A stretch of 64,000 bases of DNA from Triops longicaudatus (taxonomy: Eukaryota; Arthropoda; Branchiopoda; Notostraca; Triopsidae), in contig JAGQDJ010000058.1 of NCBI GenBank assembly GCA_022885665.1, positions 62,342 to 126,341 on the forward strand. The letters are read 5' to 3'. The notes under the pieces are model-generated. The model had not been told where the DNA came from and did no database searches. It was given only the letters and a program-made list of their open reading frames with translations. Position numbers and translations under genes: made by a program. Of this stretch, positions 11,589 through 23,319 are shown in pieces. Numbering within the stretch: the stretch's first letter is position 1; the number at the start of each line of letters is the position of its first letter.

Positions 11589-11990
11589 TGCACTACGTTG
11601 CTTCGGAAGAGCTAGTCAACTGACCAACTTTTCGCGCACGCTAACTCTAAGTTATCTGACACATGTGTTTTTTCGTCGAACAGACAGCAATTTGAAGCAA
11701 TTATTTTCGTTGGCGTTAGTTCCGATTAGCGCAAATTATTCCGCTTCCCCTCGACACAGAATGTTAGGAAGGTACATCGCCTCACTCATCTGAACTTGTG
11801 AACGAGTAATGATTATAGTTCCAATTAATTCCAAGTGAATGCTTATGGTTCTTTTAAGACAACGCATTTGTATTTTTACAGTGCTGTTTTACCTACGTGT
11901 AAGTACAAATAATACACAATACACACATATCTTCAATCAACAGAAATACGTCACGGACTAGAGACATCAGATATGTTTAACAACGGGCTT
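11589..11990. other. Intergenic spacer between GH1 copy C and the VPS8 3' end
   Basis: About 400 bases holding the promoter of GH1 copy C and the 3' untranslated region of VPS8, both on the minus strand. Open frames here have no recognisable product. No TATA block like those of copies A and B is visible. Confidence 0.5.
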
Positions 11991-14900
11991 TTAACGAGGA
12001 ATTGGAGCTTCCAATTTAAGCTCTAGTATGCTTGCTAGCGTAGCATCATGGTCAACGTGGGCTAATACAGCATTTCCCGAGCTCGAATTCTGACTTCCGG
12101 CTGCTAGCTGTTCCATCAACTTTAAGGGGGAAGGGTTCTTTTGACCCTCTTTCCATTCCAACACGCTCATTACGTGCGCGTCCTGATGTTTCTGAAACAT
12201 TAAATGCGGTATTAAATAATTTTTGACAAAATATTTATGTAATACTTCGATAACTTCTGACTTGACATCCGAGTTCTCTTCATCTTTTTTAACTCTAATT
12301 TGGTCAAACGTTAGGGCTCCAGGATTGCACAGTACACATGGTAGTAGACTTCCTTCAATAGTCACGCAATGTTCGTGAAAAAAGTGGTGACACCTGGTCA
12401 AGAGAACGGGTTAAATGTAAATGTTATTCTGCATTGCCGCATAAATAATACTTATAACCGACGATTCTAGATCCGTCTGCCCAGTCCTTCGAACATAGCT
12501 GGCATTGTGAACTTTTAAAGGGCAAGCCCCTTTGCGATGCTATCTGCAATTTAAGCAGCTGTGAGTGCAAATCATTACGTACAAGTCGCGTTGCCGCCTC
12601 AAACGAGTGTGACTCATACCGATACGCTTCCAACATTGCTAGTCGACATTAAAAAGAATGAACGAATATTAGAAATTTAAAAAGTAAATAGCACGAAAAT
12701 CAACTTTTACAGAATACGGTTTCTTACCTAAAATAAGTTGTCGGACTTGTCCTAGACTTGCTGAAACAATAGCCGGGTCTTTGAGTATCTTATCCAGTAG
12801 TACAGGCAACGGCACCTGACCTTGAGAGCATGCTAGTATCCACTGTGTTAAATCTTCAAACCCTATACAAAAACTAATATTATCGTAATTATTTTTTTTA
12901 ATAAATTACCTGTACGCAGTTCGGACCGAAGAGTAGAATCACGCTGAGGTACGAGTACCGCATCTAACAAATCTAACCAAGCCGTTTCTCTTTCATCTAG
13001 TGTCCATTCTGAGCTGTAGGAGATGCAAAATTCCACTGCCAGTTTTGTTCCCTGAATTGGCCACTTTTTCTGGTTAACAGCCTTACAGAACAACAGATTA
13101 GAAATTATCATACGAGTAAATTAGACACACTCGTTCGACCAGCTGGCTAAAATGCTTTAATAGTAAATGCCATGCTTTTCGTAGGTCTCCCATACATTCC
13201 AAAATATACGCCTGTGCGTCCAATAAGCCACGTGCTTCACAAACCTGACAAATCAAAGAAAAATGTCCTTATTCAAAAAACGAGCTTTTTCTTCCTCTTA
13301 CTTCTAGTAAGCCGGAAAATTCCTTATTAGTTTGGGTCTTAAGATAGGACAAAACCCGCTCTGGGTGTCTATCAGCCATTAAAATAACAAACTCTCTTTC
13401 GTAGTCTTCGATCCTGTCCCCTGAAAACCGCCTAGAGTAAATTTAAATGCTTGAAAGCTATGAATTTATGAAGTGTTACGATATTAATTAACTTATTATT
13501 AACTTACGCATCTTTTAAAAAAGTTTCCAGCAAATCGTACTTTTGTTCGAGATTGTTGTCCAAAACTTGCAGAGCTTTTGAGGCCAAACTCGGGTTTATT
13601 TCGAGGATTAATTGTCCAGTTTTATCTAAACTAATTTCCATAAGTTCCTACAAATTCACAATTACTGGAAATTTACGATAGATAAATGCAGATATTCCGA
13701 TATTCTACCTTCAGGTGTTCTAAAACTAAATCCTCTAGCAAACTTTTCGTTGCTTCGGTCTTCGTTTTCCTTAAAAAGCTAAAAATTCTTTGTCGGTGTT
13801 CCGCCGATTGTAAATAGCACTCTACAATGTTTCTAACCTCTCCACGTCTTTCAAACAGAAGCTCACATACTTGAAAACTAAGAAAAAAATAAATTAAAAA
13901 ATAATAATGCGCGAACTGTTGATTCCAAATTTGTGATGGGATTTAACTTACAATCCTTTCTCCTTTGATCTTGAAATTAACGTGGAATACATCTCTTCAT
14001 CGAGGAACCTAGCTGCAGGTCCTTGAAGTAACTCAAGCAGCGCTTGTTCCTTCTCTTCTTTCTTTGATGTAATTGAAGGGCTCTCGTTAGGTTTCAGCAT
14101 TCCTTCTAGCACCCTTTGCAACAGCGGTTTGTCCATCTCTACTCCTTGACTTGCTCCCATTAACCTCGCGACGAACGTAAACAGAGAACCTATTTGGCTA
14201 TCCTGGTGGTAGTAAAGAAAACCATTAATTAAATAGAAAAATAGGAAACTTAAATACTAACACAAAGAGTAAGACGAAAGATAAATTATTAATTATCGGC
14301 TAGTGATAAATACTATAATTTTTTCAGCATGTCTTACATTAAAATCTTTGCTTTCTAGCATAATGTTGACTAGAATATCTACAAATCTTTGTTTCTGTCT
14401 CAAACCCAAGTTTTGGGAGAACTCGGGGTCTTCAAACGCTATGGAAAGCACGTTCAAAAATTCAACCGTATTAAAGTGCAACAAAGTCCTAATTAAACAC
14501 CAATTAAGTTCGTAAATCAAAGCATAATAGTAAAATACCGTAAATATGGGTAAGCTTCTTCGTCGTCCGACGCCTGTTTACTATGCAAACAAGTTAAACA
14601 TGCCAGTATTTGCTGCTTAACGACACCCCGTCGTTCTAACGGTATAAATCCACGAAAATAGTCGCGTCCAGCCAAGCAAGACGATATGTAGACTAATAGC
14701 GTATTTCCCAATCTCACGTCATCTTCTATAAAACTTCTATCTTAGAATTAACTTCTTGAAATAAATATAAACCTACGTTTGCGACTCAACTCGCGCAGCA
14801 AATCTTCTAAAGGTGTCATGTAGTCTTGCAACCCTTGGGTATAAAGATATATGATGATATCATAGAGGCCGTATTCCCGTCCTAGTTTCATCAACTGATG

Positions 14901-17629
14901 GATATTCAAAGATGCAACTTGGATGTGACAAACACATTTTTCCAAAGCCTTTATACAAAAGAATTATCGAACGTGTTAAGCGAATCAAAAACATACTTTG
15001 AAATCCGCCCGCTCTTCGTAATAGTTAATAAGTCCTTGACAGACGAAAGGAGGAAGGTCCGACAGTTTATCTTTCAGTATCCATTCCTCCAAAGCTCCCA
15101 AGAAAGCTTCCCGAGATAGGTGCACGCCCTCCATATTGGTGTATAAGCTGTCCCACAGCAAATCCCTATAAATAAATTACGAAAATTTTACATTTTCCAT
15201 TCACATTTTCTTCGCCTGACACTGCCAACTAATACTCTTCATCACATATTTGGAGAATTCTGGTAATTTAAAACATTACTTTAATTATTTTGTCTTTTAA
15301 TTTTTTCAGTGTTAGATATAATTCGCAAAGCATTACTTAAATTTTTATACTAATGTCGAATACTTACGTATAGCCAACAAGGCTTACTTCTGATCAAGTA
15401 GAACTGCAAACTTCACAGCTAGTGGCAAAAGTTGAGGAAAAAGTTGGGGCGTGAGTCCGAGTCCGATTTCTTCCACCATGATTAGAACTTCCTGGACCAA
15501 ATTCTGTAGCATAGAGACTAGTTTTCCTCTTACGGCTCTCTTCTTTTCTTCCGCGTTGCCTCGCAAACCGAGACTTACTGTGCTTTTATTTTCCAAGAAA
15601 TCTAAGCCTAACTGGAATGCTTGGCTGTAATTTTTCTAGCAAATCACAAATATTAATAACATTACACGAAAAGCAGAATATCACTGACCTCCTGAATTAA
15701 GTAATCTAGGCGATCGCTCCACTTTCGCAATGTTAAAACGTTCAAAGCGTCTCCCAAAACCAAAACTTGTCCGGCATGAACCACAAACGATCCATAGCAC
15801 GCATTCGTACCTACAGCTGCCTGAAAAGAGCCAAGATTACAAAAGAAAATCGTTGACGACTAAAATGATTACATAAATCCAAGAAAAACAAATAAGTTAA
15901 ATGCCAGAGAAAGTAATAAATAAAATCTTATAAAACAACCATCCAACTATTTCACGTAAAATAAACAAGATAGACAAGAACGCGAAAACAATATTTGAAA
16001 AATGTCAAGGAATATAGAATTAAAATTATAAAATGGTACGTATAGAATTGGAAAAGAAACGCAAATTCACTAAAAAAAGGACAATGGATTTACCATCGCT
16101 TCGCTAACATTGCCTCCAGTAGCTTGCCCAGCAAAAAATTCGCTGGCAGTGACCATATGGCAGGTTGATAAGTTAATTTCTTCTAAACGCTGCTGTAACT
16201 TCACATCCCAGATGTGCATCCTGTTTTCCTCTGCTTCCAACAATGCTAATGTTCGACTGTTCAGCCAGCCACATGCTTGAAGTCTAAAGTTGACCGTTAC
16301 ATGCAACAATGGTGCGAAGTGCAACTTTTCGTCTTGGTCCAGGCCCAGTTGGTAAAAATGTAAACTGTAATGCCGGCCAAAGGCAAGTACGGGGTCCATA
16401 GTTCGTTTTTCGCCCACTTGAACCACCACGCATTGCCAAGCTACCATGGGAGGTGCGCAAGCTGCTCCGGGTAACGGATGTGTGAATAGGATCTTGACTT
16501 GGGGACGTACCCTGACCACGATAACTTTACTTAACGTAGCCAGCGCTACAATAACATGATTGTCCCTGAGTACTGAGGACGACAGTGGAATGCCTTGGGT
16601 CATTAATGGCTCTAATGTGACTACTTCGCCCCGACTCCCCGAAAAGATGCACCGACTAAGGTGCGATCGCACTCCCAATTTGCGGTGAAAAGATATTTCG
16701 AACACGTTGCCGCCACTGTCCCCAATTAGCGCCAGAGAGGGCAAATTTGTAAACTATAAGAATGAAGATATTTTGATAATGTGTTTTAAATTGCACTGCA
16801 TTTTTATTTTAATTATTTTTTGTTACATTTTATTTTTACCACTTTTTTTAGGTTTCCGTTTACCTTCAAATGAAGAACTGCTGTATCAGGTGGATGTGTG
16901 TCCGTGAGCACGCGAAGAAGTTTGCCGTCATTAAGGGCGTACATATGGAGATCACCCTTGCTAAACCCAACAAGTATTCGCGTACATTCTGGATTGATAG
17001 CGAGGGCCGAAACAGCATTGGCCGAACTCACATTCTCTTCGCCTTTAGGTACCGAACCGAGAAACCACTTGAGAACTTGCTGGCTGTCGAAAACTAACAC
17101 CAAGCCCCGGGAGGTACCCACAGCGATCCAGTTACTCATTATAACAACGGTGGGCGTACCAGCATTGGCTTTTTCCTAAAGAAAACGGATAACAAAACGT
17201 TGACATCTATAAACAGAATGAATACGAGGAACGAAGGCAAATACTTTGGCTGAAAGTAACTGGGCAGATAGGCCTCTTAAGACTGTGTGCCGAACGATAC
17301 TTGTCCCAAGCCCCGTACTCTTCTCTGGGATCTTTCTGGCAGGACTGTCATAATCACGCCTCAGAAACGAACTGTTACTGCTTGATACGGATAATGCATC
17401 CGTTTCATCAACATGTTGAATAAGACCTTGAGCGTATTCATTATCGGGGAAGCCTCCACTGTACATTGAGAGTCTATCAGGAATTTCATCCGATAGGACG
17501 AACTCAGGCCGTATGCCATGATCGATGTAATTTGCGCCATCCTAAAACAGAAGAATATTTAGATAATTAGGATGGATAAATAATTAAGTAACAAATATTT
17601 ACAAGGCTCTGACGATCCGGAGTATCCAT
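11991..17629 (-). CDS. VPS8: Vacuolar protein sorting-associated protein 8 (CORVET subunit)
   Basis: VPS8 is the CORVET-specific tethering subunit that binds Rab5 on early endosomes. The proposed start is ATG at 17629 in a nine-codon exon (MDTPDRQSL), then an exon from about 17540 to 17250 ending VLRGLSAQLLSAK. The N-terminal beta-propeller is visible in ANAVSALAINPECTRILVGF (about 17030) and LALIGDSGGNVFEISFHRKL (about 16740), with SRCIFSGSRGEVV, typical of VPS8. Many helical-repeat exons follow (15600 to 12640). The C-terminal RING-like zinc finger is split over an intron: CQLC...GYK (12480-12425) and CHHFFHEHC...CVLC (12400-12320). The stop is at 11991-11993. Introns are short throughout and no disruption was seen. 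The product should be about 1,250-1,300 residues, a little shorter than the human protein at the N-terminus. Confidence 0.95.
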
Positions 17630-18523
17630 TACTCAATTGGTACAGCAGCATATGGCTTTCTAATTCGACGTATTCATGTTTTGTTCCTTATCTAAACAAT
17701 AACAACACAGCTGTGATTGAGCTAATGCTGCCTTTTCTGACTAAGTATTCAGGGGCGGGGCTTACTCTTTATGGTACATGCCTTAAGACTTTCATCTCAA
17801 TAGATGGCGTAGCTACTGAAGCTTATGTGGTTTGATTAAAATGTGGGAAACAATTTCTAGATTCAGAAAAAAAAATCAGGGGTAGTGATTGTATGGAGCG
17901 TAAAATATAAAATTATTTTTATTTTGAACCGTATATTCACAGCTTGACAACAGATTTGAGCGTGGCGCCAATTTAGCCATTGTGGCCGCTAGGTTGCTAT
18001 GCAATGTCTTAGTTCCTTTTGAGAAGTAAGCATTTTATGTGCGCGCGTTATTATACCGTTTCATTATTAACCCTCATTTGTAAGCCAGGGCAGCCTCAAA
18101 AATGGAGGTATTGTGAGCCCCTTATCGAAAGACAAGTTTGCAACACGGGATACAAACGTCAGTTTTACCAGATCGAAGAAAAAGAAGAAAGAAATATTTG
18201 TGTCTGAAAATCGTCCTGTTCATGAGTCAACAGCCGGGGTTTATGTTGACAGCGCTTGTCTGGGTAAATCTTTTAATACCAAGATTATTTTAATAAGGAC
18301 ATTTGTCGTAGATTACTAGATATTAACCTCTAGTTAATCAGAATATTCTACAGATAATGAAAACCAGGGTACGTTATGTGCAACATGAATAAGAAATGCG
18401 TGTTCATTTATTTCACACAGTTGTTTCTCATTTCTAACACGAAATGGTCATAATTGCAGCTTGAAGTTAAGACTGATAACTACTAAGGACTGTGAGGAAT
18501 ACTTGCAATATTTCAATGTTGAA

Positions 18524-18660
18524 GTTGTAAGTTTCCCACGAAACCTATGAAAGCTCTCCGCAATTGGAGACGCAAATGTCGCGAATTTCTAAGCAGAAAC
18601 TCGTTTGATATCCCTCAAACGCAAAATGAACCCCTTTGACCTTAATTATGGGATTTGCAT
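18524..18660 (-). repeat. Diverged direct duplication, copy 1
   Basis: On the minus strand it begins ATGCAAAT and shares ordered words with copy 2: a GGTCAAAG-like word, GATATCA, GCGACATTT, an AGCTTTC-like word and AACTTACA. Read in the frame that is open in copy 2, it carries two stops, so this copy cannot encode the same peptide. Confidence 0.6.
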
Positions 18661-18738
18661 ACTGGTAGTTGTAATGAAGAATAATTTTCCTAGATTGTCA
18701 ATACAATTCGGAACACTTTTTAGCTCCCGTGCGTTGTT

Positions 18739-18885
18739 AGTGTAAGTTTTCCGTAAACATACGGAAGCTTTCTGCACTTATGGTGGCAAATCGAGTAAAT
18801 GTCGCACGCTCGTTCTAATGTTTCTGATATCACTCAAAAGGAAGTACACCCCTCTTTCACCTATTGTTTTAAAAGAAATTTGCAT
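18739..18885 (-). repeat. Diverged direct duplication, copy 2, with open frame
   Basis: On the minus strand this copy reads MQISFKTIGERGVYFLLSDI and ends LLDLPP* inside a longer frame that starts with an ATG at 19020. I do not recognise the peptide. It could be the remnant of a gene or chance. Confidence 0.5.
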
Positions 18886-19800
18886 TAGTTTGCTCTCATT
18901 AAGGAGGTCAATTGCGATTAGTTCAGATGTACCCTTCCACGCGTTGTTAATGAGAACGAGTTTGTTAAGCATAGATTGTGTGATAAGCGCAAAAAGAGCT
19001 CGCAAATATGGATCGACCATGGTTCATTTGACATAACTATGCTTGTGACAAGTCACTCATCCCGACTGTATAATAACAAAGTTAAAAGAAAGCTAACCTA
19101 ACAAAACATTTTGCAAATGGACTGGACGTGTTTTTCAAGTTTAATGATTTATTAAACCTCCTGAAAACTATAGACTTTGCCGAAAGTTCAATTTGCATTC
19201 CTTTAATCGTACGATTTCTTTAATTAAAAAAAAAAGTTGAGCTAGAAATTCACGGATTTATATGTATGGAATAAGTGACTTGAGTTTCAAAATTACTTTC
19301 AATACTGACATGCGTAAACTACTTAAAAAAGTAATAAAAATTATGAGCTTCAGTAAGAGATTGTCATATTCCAATTATTCTAAGTTTGAAATGACACTCT
19401 TTATTGCGATGCAATTAGCTATTCCTGTTATGGAGCATAAGATCGACTTAGCTGAATTATTCGACTTAGCTGAATGTCCTTGCTGATTCAGCAGTACAGG
19501 TGTAGACAATTTGCTGTATAATAAAGCGAGGGGGAGATCCAAGCAATAGCTGGGACCCTTTTGCTGAATTGCGTAGTACCCAAACGTGGAACGTGTTGTC
19601 GATTAAAAAATAACAAAAGACTTAATTCTGAAACCTCCGCACATTACACTGTTCCACCTTGGTGTCAATTATTGCTCTGCTGCCATTTCCTTACAGATAT
19701 TTCGCACTTTTTTCAACAGTTATTACATTACAACAAGGGAGATTTTCGTGTAGTTTATTAATCCACTCAACTTTCACGATACATTTAGATACAATTTACA

Positions 19801-19857
19801 TTCACATTGTGCAAATACGTCCACATTGTGCAAATTCATCCACATTGTGAAAATACT
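19801..19857. repeat. Three tandem copies of a 19-bp unit
   Basis: The unit TCCACATTGTGCAAATACG occurs three times head to tail with one to four substitutions. It lies 135 bases beyond the stop of the minus-strand glycosyltransferase, so it is in or just past its 3' flank. Confidence 0.85.
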
Positions 19858-19991
19858 AGGTCATCTTTAAGACCTAAGACCAGCTATAGTCGGTCGTTTT
19901 CGTTTGTTGCATATTGTCGATTTTTTTTATGGATAAACCCACTTAATCTAACTTTGACATTTTTTTCGGCTCCGAATAGTATATACACTGT

Positions 19992-21146
19992 TTACGAGCT
20001 TTTGGTTTCTTGTCCTGCGAGTGAAGGAGAATACATGCAACACAAGCACATGGGTGGTTTAGCGGTAGAGACGTCAGTTCGGTAATATATCGCCAAAGCC
20101 ATATCTGTCACCGTTTTACCGAACTGGACAATATTATCTTTGGTTAGCACTGGGTATTTCTTAGTAAGTTCATCGTCTGAATTCCGGTGAGCTAGTGAAA
20201 GATGAATGGCTTCAAAGTTGGTCCATTCCGTCCAATTCCTTGTGTACAGTTTGTCCCACAATTCATAAAACTTACTATTAAACAATTCAAAAACCACGTA
20301 GACGAGCTCGGGCTGTTTCTGGATAATTTCATAACTTGGATACTCTCCCCCGTTATAATACCAGAGGTCAGAACGGTAGTTACGATACGACTCCAAATAT
20401 AGTTTCAGAAAACGTGCATCTTTATGAGCAATAAGGATTTGAGATCCCATGTAGGTGCTTTCCCACCCAACTGCCATTTCGTATCTCCTGTACTTGTGCA
20501 AGTTCTTTATCACGTAGACATCATCGTCCAAATAAATACCGCCGTATTTCATCAGTAATTGAATACGAACCACGTCCGCGGCGTGGAACAAGCGCCAGCC
20601 ATCGGATAAAGTTTTGTTGAACACGGTTGTTGGTACTTCGGTGGGAATGAGGCGAATTTTGTTGTAAAGATGAGGCATAGCTTTGATCTCTTCCCAGTGC
20701 TCTCCGGTAATGTTGGTATTGTCCGTGTGGATATAGATGTAATCAGGGTTAATGTTGTAATAGGCGGATTTGAGACACACAAACTCGAAATAACTGTACT
20801 GCGGCTTCATGAAACGAACGTAGTGCACGATGTTGGGCACGATATATTCGTCAAAGCCAATACCTTGGCTGTTATCCACCCCAGTGAAGTCACACTTTCT
20901 GGTAGAAGGGTCATCCCCTCTGCAGTTAGCATAGTTGCAATATTTTGAGCTTTCGTCGCTCCGGTACATTCTTTCTTCGGATTGTGGACGGTTGATAGGA
21001 AATAGTTGAGCTTTAAAAATATAAAACATGGCACCCAAACATAATGTCACAAAAATTAGGATTCGTCGTTGCATTTTAAACTTGGTGTCGAAGGCAAGCA
21101 GTGTTACAGTGTGTTTCGAGAGGAGTCTTAAGCATTTGCTCTTCAT
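19992..21146 (-). CDS. Golgi-type DXD glycosyltransferase (Gly_transf_sug/GT32-like), intronless
   Basis: Single uninterrupted frame with the stop near 19992. An ATG at 21146 or a second one at 21074 fits; the second is followed almost at once by one hydrophobic anchor (RRILIFVTLCLGAMFYIF), giving a type II Golgi topology. The nucleotide-sugar site is the DXD motif in MKYGGIYLDDDVYVIKNL (about 20560-20510), preceded by HAADVVRIQLLMKYGG, both typical of the DXD-containing Gly_transf_sug family that includes alpha-1,4-galactosyl/GlcNAc transferases. NTNITG, FNKTLS and RNWTEW are N-glycosylation sites. Length is 360-385 residues. The sugar donor and acceptor cannot be inferred. The lack of introns contrasts with every other gene here. 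Confidence 0.85.
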   Translation of the reverse strand: MKSKCLRLLSKHTVTLLAFDTKFKMQRRILIFVTLCLGAMFYIFKAQLFPINRPQSEERMYRSDESSKYCNYANCRGDDPSTRKCDFTGVDNSQGIGFDEYIVPNIVHYVRFMKPQYSYFEFVCLKSAYYNINPDYIYIHTDNTNITGEHWEEIKAMPHLYNKIRLIPTEVPTTVFNKTLSDGWRLFHAADVVRIQLLMKYGGIYLDDDVYVIKNLHKYRRYEMAVGWESTYMGSQILIAHKDARFLKLYLESYRNYRSDLWYYNGGEYPSYEIIQKQPELVYVVFELFNSKFYELWDKLYTRNWTEWTNFEAIHLSLAHRNSDDELTKKYPVLTKDNIVQFGKTVTDMALAIYYRTDVSTAKPPMCLCCMYSPSLAGQETKSS

Positions 21147-23319
21147 TTTTAGCAATCAGCGTTTTTATGCAAATCAATAATTCTACACGAAGTTGATCTA
21201 GGATCGAACATGTACCGTACCCTACACCAATAGTTGGAGTACTGACCACATATGTTTTATCGTGTGAGAATTACTTCACTTGACACTTTAGGGATAGGGA
21301 CCTTTTCTGGCGCCGAATTGGAAGTGTCGGTTGTTTGGAAAGAAATGCGGTCCGCAGCCAAACGAAGTTAGGTTTTCGACGGTCTTGCAAGGGAGGTAAA
21401 TTATATAACAGAGCTATTGTGCGGGAAATATTCCCTTGCCAGATGAAGACAAACCTTACGTACGTATAACAACGCGATATCCAGTTAATCCAATAGTCGA
21501 AAACCCGACCCCAATGACAAGTAGTGAGGGAGAAAACTAGCATATGGATACACAGTACCCCCAAGACCTCTCAAAAAGTTCTTCTGCACTCCCAAGCATG
21601 AGAGAAAAATAGGACATACGTTATACAAACGTAGCTGTTACAGAATTGCAGATCTTGCACGTGTAAGAGTAACGGGGGAAAAAATTTGGAAAAAACAGGT
21701 AAGAAAGAGACAAGGCTATAAGGTAAAAGAAAAGAGAAATGATATTCTTAAACACTTGAAACACAACAATGCTGCTACACTTTGCTAAGTGCTGAAAAGC
21801 GTTAACGTGAGACGCTTTCCTTTATTTTTCAGTGAAATAATATTATTATCACACAAGCATGGAATGAACAGATGTTTTCACCCAGAGCAAATGTTGTTTC
21901 GAAACAAGAATGCACCGCAGTCGCCGTGTACTGAAATATGGCCCATTCCATGTCAAACTGTTCGTAAAAATTGATGAGGTCTCGTCAATGCCGACTTGTC
22001 AAAAGATAATATGTCAAATCGTTTTGGGGTGGTCCTGAAATTATAGAAAAAGTTTAAAATTTGACTGGTCATTTTATTGCCCAATTCACCCCGTGGGATA
22101 AATCCAGGACTAGCATTCTTTTTACATAATTTATTTATTTATAATAATGCATTTTTTCATTTTATTTTAATTTTATTTTTGGAAGAAAAATTGTCTTTTT
22201 TGTCGAAAGGAACTGCTTTTCAAGAGTTCTATTGTACGTTTCGGCGTACGCGGAAACGTACAGACATAAATTTATGGACTGTAAGCCCAGGGCTAGAAGG
22301 GATGAACACGGCGTTGCTATCGCTATCGCGTCACCGTTTATCATTTAAGCAGAAACTGTAGCCTACGTCAATGTGACAAGGAAAAGGCAAACTTTTCTTA
22401 TCACTTCTTGTGTGCAGATCCAGGAAGGAAAGTATTGCACCACCAGACCAAACCCTCAGACAGAATTAAGCACAAAACATTATCAACCCATGAATGCTGA
22501 TGTTAAAAAAGCAAGCTTTACATGATCTCATTATATCCAAATATTGAATTGTACTTCATGAAACGTAGGAAACACTTCCATCGGATAGGCGATGGTATGT
22601 ATTGTTCATTTTTTTTTTTTTTTTTTTGGATTAAGCGTCGGTAAAATAGCACATGTAATTTTCCATAAGGACTTAGTAGTGATAGGTTTTCATAATCCTT
22701 GACTGAATGTAAGGTTAAGGTCAGGGCCAAGTTGATAGGTTTTCGTCATTATGATGAAGAAAAGAATGCAAAGGTTAAGGTTAGGGACAAGTATTTCAAT
22801 GTCAAGGGCAGGATTTAGTATAAGAAGCGAAAGTATCGCGAAGATTTAGTTAGTCTGTTAGTAAGTCGAGTGGAGTTTGTTAGTCTGTCAGTTAGTTGGT
22901 TTCAGCCTGATCACGAGGCTAGTTAGTTGATTACTGTAGTGGACAGTATAGACTACCTGTGTTTCGTTTGTTTTGTGTCCTGTGTTCATTTGTGTGTATG
23001 TACTCATTACTCAATAAATCGCTACGCGACCAACCCAAAGTAAAGTTGAAACTTAACAATAGCAATTCTTTTAGCGAAATAATGCTACGAACAGATTCGC
23101 TCTATGCCAGACGCTCTCCTTGTAGATGTAAAGAAGCTTTTTAAAGAAAGCTTTTTAAGAAAATAAATCTGAGTAAAAATTATCCGTGTGTCCACTATTG
23201 GCGGTGTGAAGTATGTATTTATCTCAGTTACATTTATTTTACATTTACTTAGCTTAAACAAAAGCCACTTGTTAATAGATTTGTCAAAAATAATATTCCA
23301 TTTATCAGTACATTCGCTC
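21147..23319. other. Gene-poor region between the glycosyltransferase and the WAP-like membrane gene
   Basis: No recognisable gene. It holds a T18 run near 22610, two copies of the word AAGGTTAAGGT(C/T)AGGG (about 22711 and 22774), and a stretch rich in TTAGTCTGT words with an AATAAA site (22800-23060) that resembles an LTR. Confidence 0.45.
22680..23060 (+). mobile_element. Possible solo LTR-like segment
   Basis: Repeated words (AAGGTTAAGGT-AGGG twice, GTTAGTCTGT twice) are followed by AATAAA at about 23011 and a pyrimidine/purine switch. This order resembles the U3-R-U5 layout of an LTR. I could not place terminal TG...CA ends or a target-site duplication, and no internal coding region is present. 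Confidence 0.25.

Larger units (their letters stand above)
17630..19991. other. Gene-poor region between VPS8 and the glycosyltransferase
   Basis: No convincing gene. It contains the VPS8 promoter (17630 upward), a diverged direct duplication (18524-18660 and 18739-18885), a doubled 18-bp word CGACTTAGCTGAAT (19442-19477), and three 19-bp repeats (19801-19857). One minus-strand frame of 80 codons with an ATG at 19020 overlaps the second duplicate. Confidence 0.55.

Noticed and set aside
20670..20948. Plus-strand frame opposite the glycosyltransferase
   Set aside because: Shadow of the minus-strand coding frame.
22711..22790. Interstitial telomere repeat
   Set aside because: The GGTTAAGG words occur only twice and are not in a tandem array of the arthropod TTAGG unit.
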